A stretch of 9,958 nt of DNA from an uncultured Eubacteriales bacterium (GTDB lineage: Bacteria; Bacillota; Clostridia; Lachnospirales; Lachnospiraceae). The stretch lies in assembly GCA_900321505.1 (NCBI GenBank), contig ONWK01000119.1, forward strand, positions 1 through 9,958. Reading direction: 5' to 3'. Positions 5,521 through 9,958 of this stretch are shown here, piece after piece. How positions within the stretch are numbered: position 1 is the stretch's first letter; every line of letters begins with the position of its first letter. A program made the translations under genes and the position numbers. The notes beneath the pieces are model-generated. The model saw only the letters and a program-made list of their open reading frames with translations. It was not told the origin of the DNA and did not search any database.

Positions 5521-7782
5521 ATGGACGCAAGAGGTGTTCTCAAACAGTATTTTGGATATGACAGTTATAAGCCCGGGCAGGAGAGTATCATCGAATCGAT
5601 TCTTGCGGGGCAGGATGTTCTGGGCATCATGCCTACAGGCGCAGGGAAATCTGTGTGTTATCAGGTCCCGGCTCTTCTGCTTCCGGGGATCACTGTTGTG
5701 ATCTCACCGCTGATCTCACTGATGCAGGATCAGGTGAAGGCATTGAACGAGGCAGGAATCCACGCGGGTTATATCAATTCATCTCTGACAGAAGGACAGA
5801 TCACGAAGGTATATGAACTGGCAAGTTTGGGTACGTATAAGATCCTTTATGTCGCACCGGAGCGCCTGGAGACGGATGCATTCTATCTGTTCAGCCAGAG
5901 AGTAGATATTTCCATGGTGACGGTAGATGAGGCACACTGTATTTCACAGTGGGGACAGGATTTCAGACCAAGTTATCTGAATATCACTGATTTTATCAGG
6001 AACTTATCCAAACGGCCCGTTATCAGTGCATTTACGGCAACGGCTACAGAGGAAGTAAAGACAGATATTGTCTGTGTGCTGAGTTTGAATGAACCGAATG
6101 TAGTGGTTACCGGCTTTAACAGAGAGAATCTTTATTTCTCTGTAGAGACCATGAAGCAGAAGGATGCTTTTGTGGTTGATTATATAGACAAACACCCGAA
6201 TGACAGCGGGATCATTTACTGTGCTACCAGGAAAAATGTGGATGAGCTTTATGAGCTTCTTCGTGGGAAAGGGGTTCCGGCTGCGAAGTATCATGCAGGT
6301 ATGGGGAATGAAGAACGGAAGAGGCATCAGAATGATTTCATTTATGACCGACTTCCGGTGATCGTAGCGACGAATGCCTTTGGCATGGGGATTGATAAGT
6401 CGAATGTTCGTTATGTAATCCATTATAATATGCCTCAGAGTATGGAGAATTATTATCAGGAAGCAGGGCGCGCCGGAAGAGATGGTGAGTCGGCGCAGTG
6501 CATTCTGCTCTTTGCACCGAAGGATGTCCGCATAGATCAGTTTCTGCTGGAGCATAAGGAATTCAAGGACGTTCCACCGGAGGATATCGAGCTGATCAAA
6601 CAAAGAGATGTGAGAAGGCTTCAGGTAATGGAAAGGTACTGCCGGACCACAGGTTGCCTGCGAAATTATATTCTGAACTATTTCGGTGAGAGGACGGAAG
6701 GACCCTGCGATAATTGCGGAAACTGTCACAGGGAGTTTACAGAGATCGATATGACGGAAGCCGCCAGACAGGTGATCAATTGTGTCTACGAGACAAGAGG
6801 ACGTTATGGCCTGAGTGTGGTGATCGGTACTCTGTTGGGAGCAAAGAGAGCACGTCTGAAGGAATTAGGAACCATTGAATACAGATCCTACGGAAAGCTC
6901 CCCAATCTCTCTGAGGCAGAGATCCGAATGCTGATCGATCAGATGATCCTGGATGGGTATCTGATCCAGACAGAGGAAGAGTACAGTGTGCTCAGGATGG
7001 GTGATATCACTCCGCTGAGGGATGAACAGACAAGAGTGCTCATTCGGATCTACGAAGAGAAGAAGGAAGAAAGTAAAAAGAAGAAAAAGAGAAGGAACAC
7101 AGATGCGCTGACAGGCGTTGGGTACGATCTGTTTGAATATCTTCGTGCCTTCCGTCTTCAGGTGGCGCGGGAAGAAGCTGTTCCCCCGTACATTGTATTC
7201 AACGATAAGACATTGATCGATCTGTGCGTCAAGCTTCCGACTGATCGCGATTCGATGCTTTCCGTAACGGGCGTTGGCGAAGCAAAGTATGAGAAGTATG
7301 GAGAACGTTTTATCAATGCCATCAGAGAATTCATGGCAGAAAGACCGAATGCCATGACCAGTATGGCGGTTGAAGCTGGAGAGGAAGCGCCTGCGGGGGA
7401 AGTGCCTGTAAAGAAGAGCTCTAAGAAAGAAGAGTACTGTTTGACACCTGAGAAAGCGGAACAGTTTTCCTACAGGGATCTGCTTAGCCTGACTGAAATC
7501 GGTGAAGAACTGAATCGATTGGCAGATCTCACCGTAATGAAGAAAGCTGTCCGTGTAAGAATCTGGGAACATCTGGTTGGTTGGGGATATACAGAAGAGA
7601 AAATGATCGATGGAAGAATGATGAAGGTGCCGACCGAATTGGGAAAACAGAAAGGTATCGTCACCGTGGACAGAATCAGCCAGAAAGGATTTCATTATTC
7701 TCTGCTTATGTATCCTCCGGTTATTCAGAACGAGATAGTTAACTTTTATGTTCGTGAAGTACAGAGTAAAGTACAGGATTAA
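5521..7782 (+). CDS. recQ: ATP-dependent DNA helicase RecQ with a C-terminal extension
   Basis: RecQ unwinds DNA 3' to 5' during recombination and replication-fork repair. The 753-aa protein starts at an ATG seven bases after GAGG (5510-5513). Helicase motifs are complete: MPTGAGKS (37-44), DEAH (136-139), the RecQ aromatic loop HCISQWGQDFRP (139-150), SAFTATAT (169-176) and QEAGRAGRDG (313-322). Zinc ligands C379, C396, C399 and C402 match the RecQ pattern, followed by an RQC winged helix (about 405-500). A Lys/Arg-rich linker (514-525) leads to an HRDC domain (about 528-605). An acidic/basic spacer (619-637) then joins an extra domain (640-753) that looks like a compact helical or winged fold. 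It is well beyond the roughly 600 residues of E. coli RecQ. Extended RecQ proteins occur in Clostridia; what this tail does is unknown to me. The gene has its own promoter and no obvious terminator. Confidence 0.96.
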   Translation: MDARGVLKQYFGYDSYKPGQESIIESILAGQDVLGIMPTGAGKSVCYQVPALLLPGITVVISPLISLMQDQVKALNEAGIHAGYINSSLTEGQITKVYELASLGTYKILYVAPERLETDAFYLFSQRVDISMVTVDEAHCISQWGQDFRPSYLNITDFIRNLSKRPVISAFTATATEEVKTDIVCVLSLNEPNVVVTGFNRENLYFSVETMKQKDAFVVDYIDKHPNDSGIIYCATRKNVDELYELLRGKGVPAAKYHAGMGNEERKRHQNDFIYDRLPVIVATNAFGMGIDKSNVRYVIHYNMPQSMENYYQEAGRAGRDGESAQCILLFAPKDVRIDQFLLEHKEFKDVPPEDIELIKQRDVRRLQVMERYCRTTGCLRNYILNYFGERTEGPCDNCGNCHREFTEIDMTEAARQVINCVYETRGRYGLSVVIGTLLGAKRARLKELGTIEYRSYGKLPNLSEAEIRMLIDQMILDGYLIQTEEEYSVLRMGDITPLRDEQTRVLIRIYEEKKEESKKKKKRRNTDALTGVGYDLFEYLRAFRLQVAREEAVPPYIVFNDKTLIDLCVKLPTDRDSMLSVTGVGEAKYEKYGERFINAIREFMAERPNAMTSMAVEAGEEAPAGEVPVKKSSKKEEYCLTPEKAEQFSYRDLLSLTEIGEELNRLADLTVMKKAVRVRIWEHLVGWGYTEEKMIDGRMMKVPTELGKQKGIVTVDRISQKGFHYSLLMYPPVIQNEIVNFYVREVQSKVQD

Positions 7783-7881
7783 CTGGAATGAGTATGGAAC
7801 TACGCCCGTAACAAGAAAGCGATATCGTTATCTGCGATATAACTATACAAATGCATTTTCTTTGGAGGAGAGGACAGTAAA

Positions 7882-9264
7882 ATGAAAAAACATTCAGGAA
7901 AATACGGAATCATGGCAGCAATAATTCTTGCATTCAGTCTGTCGGGGTGCGGGAAAGATAATATGATGGAAACAACAGTTACGTCTGCTTCAACGGAGGT
8001 GATGAGTCAGTCTTCTGAAACGGATCAATCTGAGACAGAATCGAAAGCAAAGGAACCTCTTGCGGACGGTGGTGGGGCAAACAATCCTGAACATCAGGAT
8101 GATACGAAGAGCGTGATCTATAATGAGATCACGGAAACGACAGAGGATTCTGCTGATACAACAGAAGAAAATGCATCAGAAGAAAATACGTCCGAAGAGA
8201 TTCAGGAAGAGGCGTTCCCTGTTGCAAAGGATATGTGTCTGGCTTATCCGGGGATCATCGGGCTATCGGTCAGTAATTATTACATGCTTCATCAGGATGG
8301 GAGCTTTGAATATTACAGGGAGGTTCATGGCCAGGCTGCGAATGAAGAGGGTTATGCGGAAATCTGGTGTTCAGCCGGCAAGGGAACTTTGGGTGAGTTC
8401 CAAAAAGAGAGTGATCTCTGTTACTCGCTTGTCGTTCAGTCATTTCGTTCCGAACCTGCCTGTGAGTTTATTCAGGATGGGACGAAGGTTACAGTGGAAG
8501 CTTCGGATATCAAAAAGGGGGATCGGATATATCTGTATCAGCCAGGGTTCCCCGTCTCAAAGCTGCCGGAGGGATTTATGAATTCAGCTGACTTCTTTTC
8601 GTTTACTGATGAAGGACAGGCGAAGATAATTGTCAGGGATTCCCTGCCCGGTTATGCGCTGTATGTCCCTGATTCCGGGAATGACATGATGAGGGGAAGA
8701 GCATATGAGGAAATGAGCGGCAGACCGGAGACCACCTACGCTGACAAGAAGCTCCCGCCGGAGGGTGTGACAGAGATCGGAGCGGCGGATCTTCCCATCA
8801 AGGATAAAGAAGGCTTTAGCTGCCAATGGAGTACAGGAAACTGGAATGCGGGCCTTGATATATATGCAGATGGGAGCTTTCAGGCTGAGTATTATGCAGA
8901 TGATCAGTGGGATTCTTCTGATGAATACTATATGACAGTAAAGTGTTCGACTATAAAGGGAAAGTTTACCAATATCCGTAAACTGGATGAGTATACCTAT
9001 GAGATGGAGGTTGAATCTGCTGAATTAACGGAGGAACCCGGAAAAATAAGGATTGAAAATGAAGTGAGATACATTTCATCGGATGATTCGTATTTATGGA
9101 AAAAGGGAGATAAGTGTTATCTGTATCTCAAGGGGAAGGACAGCAGTGCGATAACACCAAATGCTTCCGATTGGAGCTGGCAGATTGAGTCAGATGGTGA
9201 TGGAAAAATAAAGTATCCTATGTTGTTTAATGAAAGATCGAACTATCTTTTCATAGACTGGTAA
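7882..9264 (+). CDS. Lipoprotein with two copies of an uncharacterised extracellular domain
   Basis: This 460-aa protein has a lipoprotein signal with lipobox LSGC (C23), so it should be anchored to the outer face of the membrane. GGAGGAGAGG at 7864-7873 is a strong ribosome binding site. Residues 27-110 form a Ser/Thr/Glu-rich linker, likely a flexible spacer through the cell wall. Two similar modules follow. Module 1 (about 133-219) and module 2 (about 325-415) share a DGSF...Y start, a central C-S-x-x-K-G block, a Y-x-x-x-V-x-S strand and a KKGDxxYLY end. They look beta-rich. I do not recognise the domain. It lies 99 bases after recQ with no terminator between, so partial co-transcription is possible, but the functions look unrelated. 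A role in surface binding or sensing is only a guess. Confidence 0.9.
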   Translation: MKKHSGKYGIMAAIILAFSLSGCGKDNMMETTVTSASTEVMSQSSETDQSETESKAKEPLADGGGANNPEHQDDTKSVIYNEITETTEDSADTTEENASEENTSEEIQEEAFPVAKDMCLAYPGIIGLSVSNYYMLHQDGSFEYYREVHGQAANEEGYAEIWCSAGKGTLGEFQKESDLCYSLVVQSFRSEPACEFIQDGTKVTVEASDIKKGDRIYLYQPGFPVSKLPEGFMNSADFFSFTDEGQAKIIVRDSLPGYALYVPDSGNDMMRGRAYEEMSGRPETTYADKKLPPEGVTEIGAADLPIKDKEGFSCQWSTGNWNAGLDIYADGSFQAEYYADDQWDSSDEYYMTVKCSTIKGKFTNIRKLDEYTYEMEVESAELTEEPGKIRIENEVRYISSDDSYLWKKGDKCYLYLKGKDSSAITPNASDWSWQIESDGDGKIKYPMLFNERSNYLFIDW

Positions 9265-9282
9265 AGCGGGGAACAATATACA

Positions 9283-9372
9283 ATGGTTTTGATCATATAT
9301 CTGATAATCGTGACTATTGTGGTCTTCGTCTGTTATGGAATCGACAAATGGAAGGCAAAGAATCATTTCTGA
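9283..9372 (+). CDS. Putative 29-aa single-pass membrane peptide
   Basis: The ATG at 9283 opens 29 codons ending in TGA. The peptide has a hydrophobic stretch (residues 2-18, MVLIIYLIIVTIVVFVC) followed by a charged tail, GIDKWKAKNHF. This layout fits a single membrane helix with a basic cytoplasmic end, as in small membrane regulators or type I toxin peptides. GGGGAA (9268-9273) lies nine bases upstream and could serve as ribosome binding site. The ORF starts 18 bases after the lipoprotein stop and overlaps the next tiny ORF. It could also be the remnant of a longer, decayed gene. Confidence 0.4.
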   Translation: MVLIIYLIIVTIVVFVCYGIDKWKAKNHF

Positions 9373-9431
9373 TCCTTTGGGTAGTCTTTGTATTGCTGTG
9401 CGTGTTTAAGGTGGTGGATCTGGGAATATGA
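9348..9431 (+). CDS. Putative 27-aa membrane peptide overlapping the previous one and touching fic
   Basis: In a different frame from the 9283 ORF, the ATG at 9348 opens 27 codons: MEGKESF, a hydrophobic core LILWVVFVLLCVF, then KVVDLGI. GGAA at 9337-9340 lies seven bases upstream. Its TGA (9429-9431) overlaps the ATG at 9428, an alternative in-frame fic start. It overlaps the preceding ORF by 25 bases. It may be a second small membrane peptide, or both may be pieces of one frameshifted gene. Evidence rests on hydrophobicity and spacing only. Confidence 0.3.
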   Translation: MEGKESFLILWVVFVLLCVFKVVDLGI

Positions 9432-9448
9432 CAGACAGGGATATTAAA

Positions 9449-9958
9449 ATGAAAAATTATGATTACAGTAAAAAATGGGAAAAGCTATTAACCCCGGAAA
9501 TCGTGGCACTGCTTACGCAGATCCATGAGTATAAAGGGGAACAGTCACTTTTTATAGAGACGAAAGCGGATGCACTGGCACAACTTGTCGAGATAGCTAA
9601 AATTCAAAGTACCGAGGCTTCTAATAAAATTGAGGGTATTTATACTTCTGATGCCAGATTGAAAGCTCTTGTGAAAGATAAGACTACTCCAAAGACAAGA
9701 AATGAGCGTGAGATTGCCGGCTACAGGGATGTGCTTAATACGATTCATGAAAGCCATGATTATATTTCGATTCGCCCCAATATGATCCTTCAGCTTCACA
9801 GAGATCTGTATAAATTTGAAGGATATGATATCGGCGGGAAATATAAAGCTGTGGACAATATCATAGAGGGAGAAGACGAACAGGGAAATAAATATGTCCG
9901 TTTCAGACCGGTTCCCGCATGGGAAACGCCGGAAGCGATAGAGACTCTTTGCGATGAA
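9449..9958 (+). CDS. Fic-family protein, N-terminal part (cut by the window end)
   Basis: The frame runs to the last base, giving 170 codons. The start at 9449 is preferred because AGGGA (9437-9441) lies seven bases upstream and the product begins MKNYDYSKKWEKLLTPEIV, a start typical of the family. An in-frame ATG at 9428 adds seven residues and overlaps the preceding tiny ORF. A Fic N-terminal domain is clear: IHEYKGEQ, EIAKIQSTEASNKIEGI, TPKTRNEREIAGYRD and LQLHRDLY. SNKIEG fits the (S/T)xxxE(G/N) inhibitory motif placed before the Fic core, in which a glutamate blocks ATP binding. Fic enzymes usually transfer AMP to protein hydroxyls. The catalytic HxFx(D/E)GN motif should lie beyond the window, so activity cannot be judged. 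It may be a stand-alone, self-inhibited Fic protein. Confidence 0.93.
   Translation, partial: MKNYDYSKKWEKLLTPEIVALLTQIHEYKGEQSLFIETKADALAQLVEIAKIQSTEASNKIEGIYTSDARLKALVKDKTTPKTRNEREIAGYRDVLNTIHESHDYISIRPNMILQLHRDLYKFEGYDIGGKYKAVDNIIEGEDEQGNKYVRFRPVPAWETPEAIETLCDE

Noticed and set aside
5495..5701. 68-codon + frame overlapping the start of recQ
   Set aside because: No good ribosome binding site, and it reads through RecQ motif I in the wrong frame.
6004..6729. 241-codon open frame on the - strand
   Set aside because: Also antisense to conserved RecQ motifs, with no convincing ribosome binding site or domain.
6865..7695. 276-codon open frame on the - strand
   Set aside because: It lies wholly within recQ, which has complete helicase motifs. 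The product is Cys/His/Phe-rich without recognisable domains, as expected for an antisense shadow.
7822..7840. ATATCG/CGATAT hairpin upstream of the lipoprotein
   Set aside because: Only six base pairs, AT-rich, and not followed by T residues; too weak to call as a recQ terminator or regulatory site.
8123..8581. 152-codon + frame inside the lipoprotein gene
   Set aside because: Arg/Lys/Ile-rich out-of-frame reading of a gene that has a strong ribosome binding site, lipobox and repeated domain.

Overview
The window reads as chromosomal DNA of a Gram-positive anaerobe of the Clostridia, most likely Lachnospiraceae-like. This is an inference from several things seen in the sequence: strong AGGAG-type ribosome binding sites, lipoproteins with LxGC lipoboxes, extended -10 promoters, U-tailed intrinsic terminators, a Cache-type hybrid kinase without HAMP, zinc-ribbon proteins, and a Fic protein of a type common in Firmicutes. 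All convincing genes lie on the + strand. I see no rRNA, tRNA, CRISPR array, transposase or phage gene.

Layout: (1) 1-1015 holds a possible C-terminal scrap of an upstream gene, an extended -10 promoter, a leader hairpin, a gene for a 260-aa protein with three zinc ribbons and an unrecognised C-terminal domain, and a strong terminator. (2) 1016-5162 is a two-gene operon. A promoter and a structured leader precede an 851-aa membrane hybrid histidine kinase with two receiver domains. Its stop overlaps (ATGA) the start of a 433-aa family-1 solute-binding lipoprotein, and a textbook terminator follows. No ABC permease or ATPase accompanies the binding protein, so it may present a ligand to the kinase instead of feeding a transporter. 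(3) 5163-5520 is an AT-rich non-coding region. It has a perfect 17-bp inverted repeat directly upstream of a TTGACA promoter and four copies of a TAAnTGCATCAT motif, one of them at the predicted transcription start. (4) 5521-7782 encodes a RecQ helicase with RQC and HRDC domains and an extra C-terminal domain. (5) 7783-9958 holds a lipoprotein with two copies of one extracellular domain, two tiny overlapping membrane-peptide ORFs, and the first 170 codons of a Fic-family protein cut by the window end. No terminator is visible from recQ onward, so these genes may be partly co-transcribed.

The genes do not form one obvious pathway. The parts most worth a second look are the kinase/binding-protein pair, the operator-like repeat array in front of recQ, the tiny membrane ORFs before fic, and the repeated domain in the lipoprotein.
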